A stretch of DNA of 64,000 nucleotides from positions 1,538,001 through 1,602,000 of the forward strand of contig NZ_AP022842.1 of the NCBI RefSeq assembly GCF_011398925.1. Reading direction: 5' to 3'. Under the pieces are notes generated by a model. The model was not told where the DNA came from, did no database searches, and worked only from the letters and a program-made list of their open reading frames with translations. The stretch's first letter is position 1, and every line of letters starts with the position of its first letter. Source of the stretch: Bacillus sp. KH172YL63 (GTDB lineage Bacteria > Bacillota > Bacilli > Bacillales > Bacillaceae_B). This document shows positions 26,838 through 37,823 of this stretch, piece by piece. The translations under genes were made by a program, and so were the position numbers.

Positions 26838-26918
26838 CGGGTCGGCTTTTCCCGTAAGTAACGTGGTGAAGCAACGAATCAAGTTTGAGAAAGTAAAAAG
26901 GTAGCAAGGAGGATTCTT

Positions 26919-27677
26919 ATGTCTCAACAACCCCCTCGAACAGATGAACATCAATATTGGGAGAAATGGATCAACAGTCGTGATACTGAAGCGGGAGACA
27001 TCTTGGTGAAAAAGTATATGCCACTCGTTTCGTATCATGTTCAACGTATTTCCGTTGGACTGCCAAAAAACGTCTCGAGAGAAGATATAAAGAGTCTTGG
27101 GTTGATGGGATTACTGGATGCTCTTCAGAAGTTTGATCCTACCAGGGATCTGAAATTTGATACGTATGCTTCATTTCGAGTCAGGGGAGCCATTCTTGAC
27201 GGATTGAGAAAGGAAGATTGGCTTCCAAGGTCCACCAGGGACCGGGCGAAAAAAATCGAAGCGAAAACGGTAGAGCTCGAACAACTATTATTACGACATG
27301 TAACGGCAGAAGAAGTGGCGGCTTCATTGGAGATGTCGCCTGAAGAGGTGTATCAGGCAACGAATGAACATTTCTTCGCCAACGTGCTGTCCATGGATGA
27401 GCAATTAACCGATGACGATCATGAGTCCCAGCATTATTCACTGAAAGATGATAAGACGATCTCACCCGAAGAAGAAGTGTTAAAGGGCGAGAGATTGAGT
27501 GAATTAGAGGACAGGATCAAATCCCTTTCGGAAAAAGAACAGCTCGTGCTTAGCTTGTTTTATAAAGAAGAACTCACATTGACCGAAATCGGTGAAGTGA
27601 TGAAGCTGTCCACCTCGCGGATTTCTCAAATCCACTCCAAATCCATATTTAAACTGCGCAATCTGCTCGACACATAA
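26919..27677 (+). CDS. sigD: Motility RNA polymerase sigma factor SigD
   Basis: A 252-residue sigma-28 family factor that transcribes flagellin, chemoreceptor, motor and autolysin genes. Region 2 is seen as LVKKYMPLVSYHVQRI through FDPTRDLKFDTYASFRVRGA (about residues 27-88), and region 3 starts near DWLPRSTRDRAKKIE. Region 4 has the helix-turn-helix KEELTLTEIGEVMKLSTSR near residues 211-229. The start ATG follows AAGGAGGATTCTT. It lies near the distal end of the fla/che operon, where in B. subtilis its level is set by operon read-through. Confidence 0.96.
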   Translation: MSQQPPRTDEHQYWEKWINSRDTEAGDILVKKYMPLVSYHVQRISVGLPKNVSREDIKSLGLMGLLDALQKFDPTRDLKFDTYASFRVRGAILDGLRKEDWLPRSTRDRAKKIEAKTVELEQLLLRHVTAEEVAASLEMSPEEVYQATNEHFFANVLSMDEQLTDDDHESQHYSLKDDKTISPEEEVLKGERLSELEDRIKSLSEKEQLVLSLFYKEELTLTEIGEVMKLSTSRISQIHSKSIFKLRNLLDT

Positions 27678-27710
27678 AGAGATAGAAAATCATATAAACT
27701 GGGTGATCTT

Positions 27711-28220
27711 ATGGTAACGTTTCTACTCTTCTTATCATTTCTCCTGAATATCATTTCCCTGCTCGCGATTGTCATTTTATACTTGAGGCAAAATCGCTTT
27801 GTGCACATGGAAAGAGACCAGAAGAAGACGGTCGCCGAGATGGAAGATATCATTTCGGCTTATCTTCTGCAAATGAAAGAAGATCATGAAGAGTTTATTC
27901 GAACCTTCGAATCAAAGGTTCACGCGCCTGAAAAGGAACATATCCATCCGGGCGGGAATGATCCGGCACCGGATATGTTCCCCAAAAGGCCTGCAGCTGG
28001 ATTTAAGGCTGCAACAAAAGCATATCAAGAAAGCAGCGACCTCAAGCCTCGGACCAATCAGTCAAAAGATCAAGACGAGCCTCCATCTGAACACGACCCC
28101 TTTCTGAAGGAGGTCATTTCTTTGAAGGAAAAAGGGATGTCCATCGAAGAAATTGCCCAAACTGTTGGGAAAGGGAAGACGGAAATCGAGCTCCTATTAA
28201 AATTCCGACAAATAATGTAG
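27711..28220 (+). CDS. swrB: Swarming motility protein SwrB
   Basis: A 169-residue membrane-anchored protein with an N-terminal transmembrane segment (about residues 3-24), a charged coiled-coil stalk, a low-complexity middle, and a conserved C-terminal helix-turn-helix-like patch (LKEKGMSIEEIAQTVGKGKTEIELLLKF). In B. subtilis SwrB promotes basal-body maturation by acting on the export gate. It is the last gene of the fla/che operon. No intrinsic terminator is visible between it and the rpsB promoter. Confidence 0.88.
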   Translation: MVTFLLFLSFLLNIISLLAIVILYLRQNRFVHMERDQKKTVAEMEDIISAYLLQMKEDHEEFIRTFESKVHAPEKEHIHPGGNDPAPDMFPKRPAAGFKAATKAYQESSDLKPRTNQSKDQDEPPSEHDPFLKEVISLKEKGMSIEEIAQTVGKGKTEIELLLKFRQIM

Positions 28221-28227
28221 GAAGTTC

Positions 28228-28256
28228 TTGATTGCCTCGAACAGGTATGCTATAGT
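28228..28256 (+). promoter_or_regulatory. Sigma-A promoter of rpsB
   Basis: TTGATT (28228-28233) and TATAGT (28251-28256) are separated by exactly 17 bases, a good match to the vegetative consensus. It starts eight bases after the swrB stop and would begin a leader of about 120 bases before rpsB. The lack of a terminator after swrB means fla/che read-through may add to rpsB transcription. Confidence 0.75.
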
Positions 28257-28286
28257 ATTCATGGTGTTATTACACACGTTTCTCGA

Positions 28287-28332
28287 TTGAAGCAGATGGT
28301 GCTATTTTGAAATGAATAGTTTCTGCCTTCAA
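28287..28332 (+). promoter_or_regulatory. Stem-loop in the rpsB 5' leader
   Basis: TTGAAG-CAGA (28287-28296) pairs with TCTG-C-CTTCAA (28322-28332) with one bulged base, and an inner CTATT/AATAG stem (28302-28306, 28315-28319) extends the structure. No T run follows, so it is not a terminator. Leaders of ribosomal protein operons often carry protein-binding structures; autoregulation by S2 is an inference. Confidence 0.45.
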
Positions 28333-28369
28333 GATGACTGAAACGGAGGAGAAAACAAAAACCATTTAG

Positions 28370-29089
<720 letters not shown>

Positions 29090-29095
29090 TGAAGG

Positions 29096-29133
29096 AAAGG
29101 TGATAAGAGGGCTTACCCTTATCACCTTTTTTT
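29096..29133 (+). terminator. Intrinsic terminator after rpsB
   Basis: AAAGGTGATAAG (29096-29107) pairs with CTTATCACCTTT (29118-29129), followed by a run of T to 29133. This is a strong stem with a good U tract between rpsB and tsf, so tsf expression requires partial read-through or its own promoter; no clear tsf promoter was identified in 29134-29240. Confidence 0.85.
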
Positions 29134-29240
29134 AAAGAGTATCCACATGGACTGCACTTATTGAAGAAGCAGGACATTTTATGACTGTCGCCAAATGGCG
29201 ATAATAAGTCTACATAGTCAAACTAAGGAGGAAACCTACA

Positions 29241-30122
29241 ATGGCAATTACTGCACAAATGGTTAAAGAACTTCGTGAAAAAACTGGCGCTGGAATGATG
29301 GACTGTAAAAAAGCGTTAACAGAAACTGACGGAGATATGGACAAAGCGATTGATTTCCTACGTGAAAAAGGAATCGCTAAAGCAGCGAAGAAAGCTGATC
29401 GTATCGCAGCTGAAGGTACTACTTACATCGCGAGCGAAGGAAATACTGCAATCATCTTTGAAGTGAACGCAGAGACTGATTTCGTTGCGAAAAACGAAAA
29501 CTTCCAAAACCTTGTAAAAGAACTGGCTGACCACCTTCTTGCTAACAAGCCTGCTACTGTAGAAGAAGCGCTTGAGCAAAAAATGGCGAATGGTTCTACT
29601 GTAAATGAATTCATCAACGCTGCGATTGCAAAAATCGGTGAAAAAATTACCCTTCGCCGCTTTGAAATGCGTACAAAAGGTGATAATGACGCATTCGGTG
29701 AATACCTGCACATGGGCGGACGTATCGCTGTTCTTACAGTGGTTGAAGGAACGACTGACGCAAGTGTTGCGAAAGACGTTGCTATGCACGCTGCTGCATT
29801 AAACCCTAAATATGTTTCCCGCGATCAAGTATCTGCTGAAGAAGTAGAGCGTGAGCGTGAAGTATTGAAGCAACAAGCATTGAACGAAGGAAAACCTGAA
29901 AATATCGTTGAAAAAATGGTAGAAGGTCGCCTTGGTAAATACTTCGAGGACATTTGTATCCTTGATCAAACATTCGTTAAGAATCCAGATCAAAAAGTAC
30001 GTCAATTCCTTCAAGCAAATAACGCTACTTTAACTGACTTCACTCGTTACGAAGTAGGAGAAGGTCTTGAGAAGCGTCAAGAAAACTTTGCTGAAGAAGT
30101 AATGAACCAAGTAAACAAATAA
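29241..30122 (+). CDS. tsf: Translation elongation factor Ts
   Basis: A 293-residue nucleotide exchange factor for EF-Tu. It opens with the EF-Ts signature [20 protein letters not shown]. The [10 protein letters not shown] motif (about residues 80-89) contacts EF-Tu, and the C-terminal half has the usual dimerisation repeats. The codon bias is strong, like rpsB. The start ATG is preceded by TAAGGAGGAAACC. A terminator follows it. Confidence 0.98.
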   Translation: MAITAQMVKELREKTGAGMMDCKKALTETDGDMDKAIDFLREKGIAKAAKKADRIAAEGTTYIASEGNTAIIFEVNAETDFVAKNENFQNLVKELADHLLANKPATVEEALEQKMANGSTVNEFINAAIAKIGEKITLRRFEMRTKGDNDAFGEYLHMGGRIAVLTVVEGTTDASVAKDVAMHAAALNPKYVSRDQVSAEEVEREREVLKQQALNEGKPENIVEKMVEGRLGKYFEDICILDQTFVKNPDQKVRQFLQANNATLTDFTRYEVGEGLEKRQENFAEEVMNQVNK

Positions 30123-30150
30123 GATCGGCTATAGTTAAACATTTCTTTGT

Positions 30151-30179
30151 AGGGAACACCTAGTGTGTTCCCTATTTTT
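30151..30179 (+). terminator. Intrinsic terminator between tsf and pyrH
   Basis: AGGGAACAC (30151-30159) and GTGTTCCCT (30165-30173) form a perfect nine-pair stem with a five-base loop, followed by ATTTTTC. It lies only about 30 bases before the pyrH start codon, so it may also tune read-through into pyrH and frr. Confidence 0.8.
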
Positions 30180-30209
30180 CAAGAAAAATTCTATTTTATG
30201 GAGGTTCCC

Positions 30210-30935
30210 ATGAGCGTTCCGAAATACAAACGTGTTGTTCTGAAATTAAGCGGGGAAGCATTGGCAGGAGATGATGGCTTCGGTATCAACCCTTCTGTCA
30301 TTAAAAATGTAGCAGAAGAAGTGAAAGAAATTGCTGAGCTTGGCGTCGAGGTGGCAGTTGTCGTTGGCGGAGGCAATATCTGGCGTGGTAAGATAGGTAG
30401 TGAAATGGGAATGGAACGTGCATCTGCCGATTATATGGGGATGCTTGCTACCGTGATGAACTCATTGGCGCTTCAGGACAGCCTGGAGCAGATGGGTATT
30501 GAAACGCGGGTCCAAACTTCCATCGATATGCGACAAGTTGCAGAACCATACATCAGAAGAAGAGCCGTACGTCATCTGGAGAAGAAGCGAGTTGTCATAT
30601 TTGCTGCAGGGACAGGTAACCCGTACTTCTCTACTGATACGACAGCGGCACTCCGGGCTGCGGAAATCGACGCCGAAGTGATCCTGATGGCGAAAAACAA
30701 TGTGGATGGTGTGTATTCTGCAGATCCTAAGAAGGATGAAACGGCAGTGAAATATCAAGAACTGTCCTATCTGGATGTCCTGAAAGAAGGATTGGCTGTC
30801 ATGGATTCAACAGCTTCATCCCTTTGCATGGACAATGATATTCCACTTATTGTATTCTCTATTATGGAGAATGGAAATATCAAAAGAGCAGTAACAGGTG
30901 AAAATATTGGTACAATCGTTAGGGGGAAAGCATAA
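30210..30935 (+). CDS. pyrH: UMP kinase
   Basis: A 241-residue hexameric UMP kinase of the amino-acid kinase fold, making UDP for pyrimidine nucleotides. It begins with [20 protein letters not shown] and has [10 protein letters not shown] (about residues 51-60), the [17 protein letters not shown] nucleotide loop, and [14 protein letters not shown] 30210 follows TATGGAGGTTCC; the frame remains open into the preceding terminator, but that extension has no ribosome binding site. It overlaps frr by one base (TAATG). Confidence 0.97.
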   Translation: MSVPKYKRVVLKLSGEALAGDDGFGINPSVIKNVAEEVKEIAELGVEVAVVVGGGNIWRGKIGSEMGMERASADYMGMLATVMNSLALQDSLEQMGIETRVQTSIDMRQVAEPYIRRRAVRHLEKKRVVIFAAGTGNPYFSTDTTAALRAAEIDAEVILMAKNNVDGVYSADPKKDETAVKYQELSYLDVLKEGLAVMDSTASSLCMDNDIPLIVFSIMENGNIKRAVTGENIGTIVRGKA

Positions 30936-31492
30936 TGCCAAACACGATCATTGCAAATGCGAAAGAAAGAATGACCAAAGCGGTCCAAACATTTTCTCGT
31001 GAATTAGCGAGCATCCGTGCAGGAAGAGCCAACGCTTCACTGCTGGATAAAATCTCAGTAGATTACTACGGTGCACCGACACCGGTCAACCAGTTAGCGG
31101 GGATTTCCATTCCTGAAGCACGTATGCTGGTGATCCAACCATATGATAAAACCGCTTTAGGTGATATCGAGAAGGCTATCCTGAAATCAGATTTGGGCAT
31201 CACGCCAACAAGCGATGGTAACATCATCCGAATCGTTGTTCCTGCATTGACGGAAGAGCGTCGTAAAGAGCTTGTGAAACTTGTGAAAAAAGAAGCGGAA
31301 GATGCGAAAGTCGCGATCCGTAATATTCGCCGTGATGCGAATGATGATCTTAAGAAGAAAGAAAAAAGTGGAGACATCACTGAAGATGATCTTCGTGGAT
31401 ACTCTGACGATGTTCAAAAAGCGACCGATGAAAGCATTGTGAAAATTGATGCGATCGCGAAAGAAAAAGAGCAGGAAATGTTAGAGGTATAA
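30935..31492 (+). CDS. frr: Ribosome recycling factor
   Basis: A 185-residue two-domain tRNA-mimicking protein that splits post-termination ribosomes with EF-G. Recognisable segments are [18 protein letters not shown] (about residues 23-40), [14 protein letters not shown] and the C-terminal helix [20 protein letters not shown]. Its start codon overlaps the pyrH stop, as in B. subtilis. A terminator follows in the long gap before uppS. Confidence 0.97.
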   Translation: MPNTIIANAKERMTKAVQTFSRELASIRAGRANASLLDKISVDYYGAPTPVNQLAGISIPEARMLVIQPYDKTALGDIEKAILKSDLGITPTSDGNIIRIVVPALTEERRKELVKLVKKEAEDAKVAIRNIRRDANDDLKKKEKSGDITEDDLRGYSDDVQKATDESIVKIDAIAKEKEQEMLEV

Positions 31493-31511
31493 TCACTCAT
31501 AATGTAAACCT

Positions 31512-31567
31512 AAGGGGCTGTCCTATAAGTGAACTCATATTCCTTATGGGCCGGTCCCTTTGTTTTT
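31512..31567 (+). terminator. Intrinsic terminator after frr
   Basis: AAGGGGCTGTCCTATAAG (31512-31529) pairs with CTTATGGGCCGGTCCCTT (31543-31560) using several G-T wobbles and one mismatch, followed by TGTTTTTG. A second inverted repeat, CCTGTCC (31608-31614) with GGACAGG (31638-31644), lies between it and uppS and has no T run; it may be part of the uppS leader. Confidence 0.75.
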
Positions 31568-31747
31568 GCTTGTGGTTCTAAAAGAATGATGGCCAATTCA
31601 AAAGTTTCCTGTCCGGTGCTGAAGATTGGTCAGTCTGGGACAGGTTCCTATGGATGTACATAATCTATTTTCATGAAGATATCTTCCTTATTTTTTGATA
31701 TGATAGTAAGGGTAAATATTTTTTTGATTGTTGGTGGAGGATTTTTT

Positions 31748-32539
31748 ATGCTAAACAAGCTTAAACAATGGAAGAGACAACATACTTCTGAGGAAGTGGA
31801 AGAAAGATTTCAGGAATTACGTAAACACCCGATTCCGGGTCATATAGCGATTATCATGGACGGAAATGGAAGATGGGCCAAAAAGAGGGCGCTGCCCCGG
31901 GTGGCAGGTCATCACGAGGGCATGAAATGTGTCCGTAAAATTACGAGACTTGCAAATGAACTCGGAATAGAAGCGTTGACTTTGTATGCCTTTTCGACTG
32001 AGAATTGGAAACGTCCAAAGATGGAAGTGGAATTCCTTATGAAATTGCCTGAGGAATTTCTCGGAACGTTCCTTCCTGAATTGGTAGAGGAAAATGTGCA
32101 GGTGAAGATGATCGGATCTCCTGAAGCTTTACCAAACCATACAAAAGCTGCTGTCACAAAAGCGATGGAAGCGACAAAGCACAATGATGGTCTCATATTG
32201 AATTTTGCTTTAAACTATGGGAGCCGGTCGGAAATTATAGATTCCATGAAGAGTGTCTTAAAAGATGTCCAGAATGGAATACTAGAAGAAAGTGATTTAA
32301 ATGAAGAAGTGTTTTCAAGTTATTTAATGACAAAAGATCTAAAAGACCCGGACCTGCTTATCCGAACGAGTGGTGAGATCCGCTTGAGTAATTTTATGCT
32401 ATGGCAATTGGCTTATACCGAGTTCTTCTTTACAGACGTACTGTGGCCTGATTTTGGCAAGGAACAATTAACTGAAGCCATCGAAGCATATCAAGGCCGT
32501 TCGCGAAGATTCGGCGGGTTACAAAGCGAGGAATCATAA
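31748..32539 (+). CDS. uppS: Undecaprenyl diphosphate synthase (isoprenyl transferase)
   Basis: A 263-residue cis-prenyltransferase that makes the C55 lipid carrier for peptidoglycan and teichoic acid synthesis. The motif HIAIIMDGNGRWAKKR (Asp38) binds the pyrophosphate, followed by LTLYAFSTENWKRP, and the C-terminal RTSGEIRLSNFMLWQ completes the five conserved regions. ATG 31748 follows GGTGGAGGATT; the frame runs open to a TTG/ATG at 31673, but without a suitable site. It overlaps cdsA by one base. Confidence 0.97.
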   Translation: MLNKLKQWKRQHTSEEVEERFQELRKHPIPGHIAIIMDGNGRWAKKRALPRVAGHHEGMKCVRKITRLANELGIEALTLYAFSTENWKRPKMEVEFLMKLPEEFLGTFLPELVEENVQVKMIGSPEALPNHTKAAVTKAMEATKHNDGLILNFALNYGSRSEIIDSMKSVLKDVQNGILEESDLNEEVFSSYLMTKDLKDPDLLIRTSGEIRLSNFMLWQLAYTEFFFTDVLWPDFGKEQLTEAIEAYQGRSRRFGGLQSEES

Positions 32540-33324
32540 TGAAGCAAAGAATTATTACAGCAGTGATTGCGGCAGCGATCTTTTTACCAATCATCATATA
32601 CGGTGAAACACCATTTATGGTCTTGATGTATTTGATTGCATCCATTAGTTTATATGAAGCGTTAAAAATGAGGGGGCAGTGGATCCTCACGATTCCAGGC
32701 TTGCTATCCCTGGCTCTGTTATGGGTATTTCTGATCCCACAGGAAGCGATCGGCATCATCAACGATTTTGGCTATTCGAAAATAGAGTTGGCATTTCTTG
32801 CTGTACTGCTATTCTTGACATATACGGTTGCCACGAAGAATCGCTTTAATTTTGACGATGTGGCATATTCGATTCTAAGCGTCCTTTACGTGGGAATCGG
32901 GTATTATTATTTCATGGAAATCCGCCTGGAAGAAGGGGTTCAGTACGTTTTCTACGCCCTCTTCATCATTTGGGCCACCGATTCCGGTGCATACTTCATC
33001 GGTAAAGCGATGGGGAAAAAGAAACTTTGGCCAGAAATAAGTCCGAATAAAACCATTGAAGGATTCATCGGCGGCATCATTTGTGCAGTGATTGTCGGTG
33101 TCATCATGACGTTTTTCACGGACCTTCATATGTCTGTTCCGAAACTGATCATCGTAACAGCGATCCTCTCTGTTTTTGGACAAGTCGGTGATCTGGTGGA
33201 GTCTGGACTAAAGAGGCATTACAAAGTGAAAGACTCGGGGCATATCCTGCCTGGTCATGGCGGGATGCTTGATCGTTTTGACAGCTTATTATTCGTACTC
33301 CCGCTCCTTCACTTCCTATTATAA
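32539..33324 (+). CDS. cdsA: Phosphatidate cytidylyltransferase
   Basis: A 261-residue polytopic membrane enzyme making CDP-diacylglycerol, the precursor of all phospholipids. About eight hydrophobic segments are visible. The signature lies in ISPNKTIEGFIGG (about residues 168-180) and the C-terminal VKDSGHILPGHGGMLDRFDS, which carries the catalytic Asp residues. Translation is coupled to uppS by the TAATG overlap. Confidence 0.96.
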   Translation: MKQRIITAVIAAAIFLPIIIYGETPFMVLMYLIASISLYEALKMRGQWILTIPGLLSLALLWVFLIPQEAIGIINDFGYSKIELAFLAVLLFLTYTVATKNRFNFDDVAYSILSVLYVGIGYYYFMEIRLEEGVQYVFYALFIIWATDSGAYFIGKAMGKKKLWPEISPNKTIEGFIGGIICAVIVGVIMTFFTDLHMSVPKLIIVTAILSVFGQVGDLVESGLKRHYKVKDSGHILPGHGGMLDRFDSLLFVLPLLHFLL

Positions 33325-33367
33325 GGCCGGACAGCAATGTGAATATGTTCAGAGAGGAGATCAGTGA

Positions 33368-34507
33368 ATGAAGAATATCAGTTTAATGGGTGCCACCGGT
33401 TCTATTGGCATGCAAACGCTGGATGTCCTCCGTGACCATCCTGAGGAATTTACGCTGACAGCTATGTCTGTCGGGAAAAACATAGAAGAAGCAAGAAAAA
33501 TCATCAAGGAATTCTCCCCGAAACTTGTTTCCGTTCAGCGGAAAGAGGATGCTGAGTCCCTTACAAGTGAATACTCTTCCGTCAAAGTCCTTTACGGGGA
33601 AGAAGGACTGGTGGAGGTTGCCTGCCATCAGGATGCCGAGGTCCTTGTCAATGCGGTCCTTGGAAGCGTCGGGTTATCGCCGACCCTTCAGGCCATTGAG
33701 GCCGGTAAGACCATTGCGATCGCCAACAAAGAGACGCTGGTGACCGCAGGACATCTGGTGATGGAAGCGGCCAAGAAAAAGGGAACCGCGCTGCTGCCGG
33801 TTGACAGTGAGCATTCAGCCATCTATCAGGCACTGCAAGGAGAACGGAAAAAGAATATCGAAAAGTTGATCATCACCGCTTCTGGTGGAAGCTTCAGAGA
33901 CCGTACACGGGAAGAATTGATTGGCGTGACAGTCAAAGAGGCTTTGAATCACCCAAATTGGTCGATGGGAGCAAAAATCACAATCGATTCGGCTTCCATG
34001 ATGAATAAAGGTTTGGAGGTCATCGAGGCTCATTGGCTGTTCGATATCCCATATGATCAAATCGACGTCGTCCAGCATAGGGAGAGCATCATCCATTCGA
34101 TGATCCAATTCCATGATTCATCTGTCATGGCCCAGTTGGGAACACCGGATATGAGGGTGCCGATCCAATATGCATTAACCTACCCTGACAGGCTCGAAAG
34201 AAAAGGGGAAAGGCTTGATTTGACTGAAATTGGGAAGCTCCATTTTGAAAAGATGGATATGGAACGTTTTCGCTGTCTTGCTTTTGCATATGAAGCGGGA
34301 CGGACTGGCGGAAGCATGACAACCGTCTTAAATGCCGCGAATGAGGCGGCTGTAGCGATGTTCCTCGAAGGCAGGATTTCATTCCTTGATATCGAGACAT
34401 ATATCGAGAAAGCGATGGAGGCCCACCAGATAGTACATAGACCGGACCTTGAAGCGATCAAGGAGATTGATCAACAAACTAGACAGCGTGTATTAAGCTG
34501 GCTGTAG
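33368..34507 (+). CDS. dxr: 1-Deoxy-D-xylulose 5-phosphate reductoisomerase
   Basis: A 379-residue NADPH-dependent enzyme of the MEP isoprenoid pathway, upstream of the UppS product. The N-terminal nucleotide-binding motif [14 protein letters not shown], the metal-binding [11 protein letters not shown] (about residues 145-155), the [10 protein letters not shown] substrate loop and [16 protein letters not shown] are all intact. The start follows AGAGGAGATCAGTG. Its neighbours uppS and cdsA make this a lipid and isoprenoid cluster. Confidence 0.97.
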   Translation: MKNISLMGATGSIGMQTLDVLRDHPEEFTLTAMSVGKNIEEARKIIKEFSPKLVSVQRKEDAESLTSEYSSVKVLYGEEGLVEVACHQDAEVLVNAVLGSVGLSPTLQAIEAGKTIAIANKETLVTAGHLVMEAAKKKGTALLPVDSEHSAIYQALQGERKKNIEKLIITASGGSFRDRTREELIGVTVKEALNHPNWSMGAKITIDSASMMNKGLEVIEAHWLFDIPYDQIDVVQHRESIIHSMIQFHDSSVMAQLGTPDMRVPIQYALTYPDRLERKGERLDLTEIGKLHFEKMDMERFRCLAFAYEAGRTGGSMTTVLNAANEAAVAMFLEGRISFLDIETYIEKAMEAHQIVHRPDLEAIKEIDQQTRQRVLSWL

Positions 34508-34550
34508 TCCCACATGCATGTTCACATGGACTGCAGCGTAGAATGGTAGT

Positions 34551-34600
34551 GGACGTGTTGTCGGCGTCCAATCATATTACATTCAAATCTGTTGCCGACA
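34551..34600 (+). promoter_or_regulatory. Overlapping alternative hairpins before rasP
   Basis: TGTCGGC (34559-34565) can pair with GCCGACA (34594-34600), ending ten bases before the rasP ribosome binding site. GGACG (34551-34555) can instead pair with CGTCC (34565-34569); the two structures share bases and exclude each other. Neither has a T run. It may be a translational control element for rasP, or chance. Confidence 0.3.
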
Positions 34601-34624
34601 GGTTATAAAAAGGTGGTTTTTTAT

Positions 34625-35881
34625 TTGCAAACGGTGATTGCCTTTGTTGTTATTTTTGGAGCTTTAGTATTTTTTCATGAACTTGGTCATTTGATATTCG
34701 CCAAACGTGCAGGCATTCTCTGTCGGGAATTCGCGATCGGTTTCGGCCCTAAAGTATTTTCATATAAAAGGGATGAAACGACCTACACGATCCGCTTATT
34801 GCCACTCGGAGGCTTTGTGCGCATGGCGGGTGAAGACCCGGAAATGGTGGAGCTTAAAGCCGGTCATCGAGTTGGACTGATCCTTGATCAAGATGAAAAA
34901 ATTAAAAAAATCGTCTTGAACAACAAGGACCGATATCCATCCATCCGTGTCGTGGAAGTGGAGGAAGCGGATCTGGAGCACAGACTTCACATCCGTGGAT
35001 ACGAAGAAGATGAGGAAGAATTGAAGACATTCAGCATTTCCCGGGATGCCGTATTCGTCGAAGACGGCGTAGAGACACAAATCGCTCCCTGGGACCGCCA
35101 ATTCGCTTCAAAATCGCTTCCACAGCGGGCAATGGCCATTTTTGCCGGTCCTTTATTCAACTTCATCCTGGCTTTCTTCATTTTTGTTCTTGTCGGTCTT
35201 CTTCAGGGGGTGCCGACAAACGATCCGGTCCTTGGTGAACTGACTGAGGACGGGGCAGCGAAAGAGTCGGGCCTGCAGGAAAATGATGTGGTCCTGAGCA
35301 TCGACGGCAAAGAAATTTCCACCTGGGACGATATTGTGTCGGTCATTCAGAAGCATCCCGGTGATGAACTGAGATTCAATGTAGACCGTGCAGGGTCGAT
35401 GACGGAGATCCCGGTAACCCCTAAACCACAAGAAATCGAGGGGAAGGAAATTGGGATCATCGGGGTCCACAGCCCCGTTGAAAAATCGCCGCTCAAAGTG
35501 GTATCAAACAGTGCCCAGCAAACCTATGAATGGACCAAAATGATTTTTGTTCTCTTAGGAAAGCTTGTATCCGGTGAATTCTCGATCGATGCACTATCCG
35601 GACCGGTAGGAATCTATCAGTCAACGGATGTCGTGGCGAAATCAGGGATTTACTATCTTATGAGATGGGCTGCGATTCTCAGCATCAATCTGGGAATCAT
35701 GAATCTCCTGCCAATCCCTGCCCTTGATGGAGGCAGACTTTTGTTCTTTGCGGTAGAAGCCGTCCGGGGCAAACCGGTGGATCGTCAAATGGAAGGGATG
35801 GTCCATTTCGTCGGATTTGCACTCCTCATGGTATTGATGCTTGTTGTCACCTGGAATGACATCCAAAGATTTTTCTTATAA
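34625..35881 (+). CDS. rasP: Site-2 intramembrane metalloprotease RasP (RseP family)
   Basis: A 418-residue intramembrane zinc protease that cleaves anti-sigma factors such as RsiW and clears signal-peptide remnants. The HELGH zinc motif is at residues 18-22 in the first transmembrane segment. A PDZ domain spans about residues 195-270, and the second zinc/active-site motif NLLPIPALDGGRLLFF lies near residue 360. TTG 34625 is preferred since AAAAGGTGG sits eight or nine bases upstream and the N-terminus then aligns with relatives. Confidence 0.95.
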   Translation: MQTVIAFVVIFGALVFFHELGHLIFAKRAGILCREFAIGFGPKVFSYKRDETTYTIRLLPLGGFVRMAGEDPEMVELKAGHRVGLILDQDEKIKKIVLNNKDRYPSIRVVEVEEADLEHRLHIRGYEEDEEELKTFSISRDAVFVEDGVETQIAPWDRQFASKSLPQRAMAIFAGPLFNFILAFFIFVLVGLLQGVPTNDPVLGELTEDGAAKESGLQENDVVLSIDGKEISTWDDIVSVIQKHPGDELRFNVDRAGSMTEIPVTPKPQEIEGKEIGIIGVHSPVEKSPLKVVSNSAQQTYEWTKMIFVLLGKLVSGEFSIDALSGPVGIYQSTDVVAKSGIYYLMRWAAILSINLGIMNLLPIPALDGGRLLFFAVEAVRGKPVDRQMEGMVHFVGFALLMVLMLVVTWNDIQRFFL

Positions 35882-35898
35882 AATATAAACGTGTCCTT

Positions 35899-35984
35899 GC
35901 AGGCAGTTTCTCCCTCTCCATTCAAAAACTGAGGGTGTTACTGCCTGTTGGATTAAGATAAAATAGTTGGAAGGAAAACCTTCC
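35899..35984 (+). promoter_or_regulatory. Two hairpins in the rasP-proS gap
   Basis: CAGGCAGT (35900-35907) pairs with ACTGCCTG (35940-35947), with an inner CCCTC/GAGGG stem (35912-35916, 35931-35935). A second perfect hairpin, GGAAGG-AAAA-CCTTCC, follows at 35969-35984. Neither is followed by a T run, so these are more likely leader structures or decayed terminators than active terminators. A TAAAAT box at 35960-35965 has no good -35 partner. Confidence 0.4.
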
Positions 35985-36020
35985 TCTACATAACTTATAT
36001 CGTAACTGAGGTGCTAGTAA

Positions 36021-37727
<1,707 letters not shown>

Positions 37728-37731
37728 AGAT

Positions 37732-37779
37732 AAAGGGCTCGACTTAAAGGGAGCAATCCTTCTCTGTCAGCCCTTTTTC
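37732..37779 (+). terminator. Intrinsic terminator after proS
   Basis: AAAGGGCTCGAC (37732-37743) pairs with GTC-AGCCCTTT around a loop, with one bulge, followed by a TTTTTCTTCT tract. It separates proS from polC by 96 bases. Confidence 0.75.
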
Positions 37780-37823
37780 TTCTGTAATGATAAGAATATG
37801 ATTATGAATGGGGGAGAAAGGCC

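Noticed and set aside
35882..36020. T-box leader before proS
   Set aside because: No T-box sequence (TGGNACC) or terminator/antiterminator pair is seen; only two simple hairpins are present.
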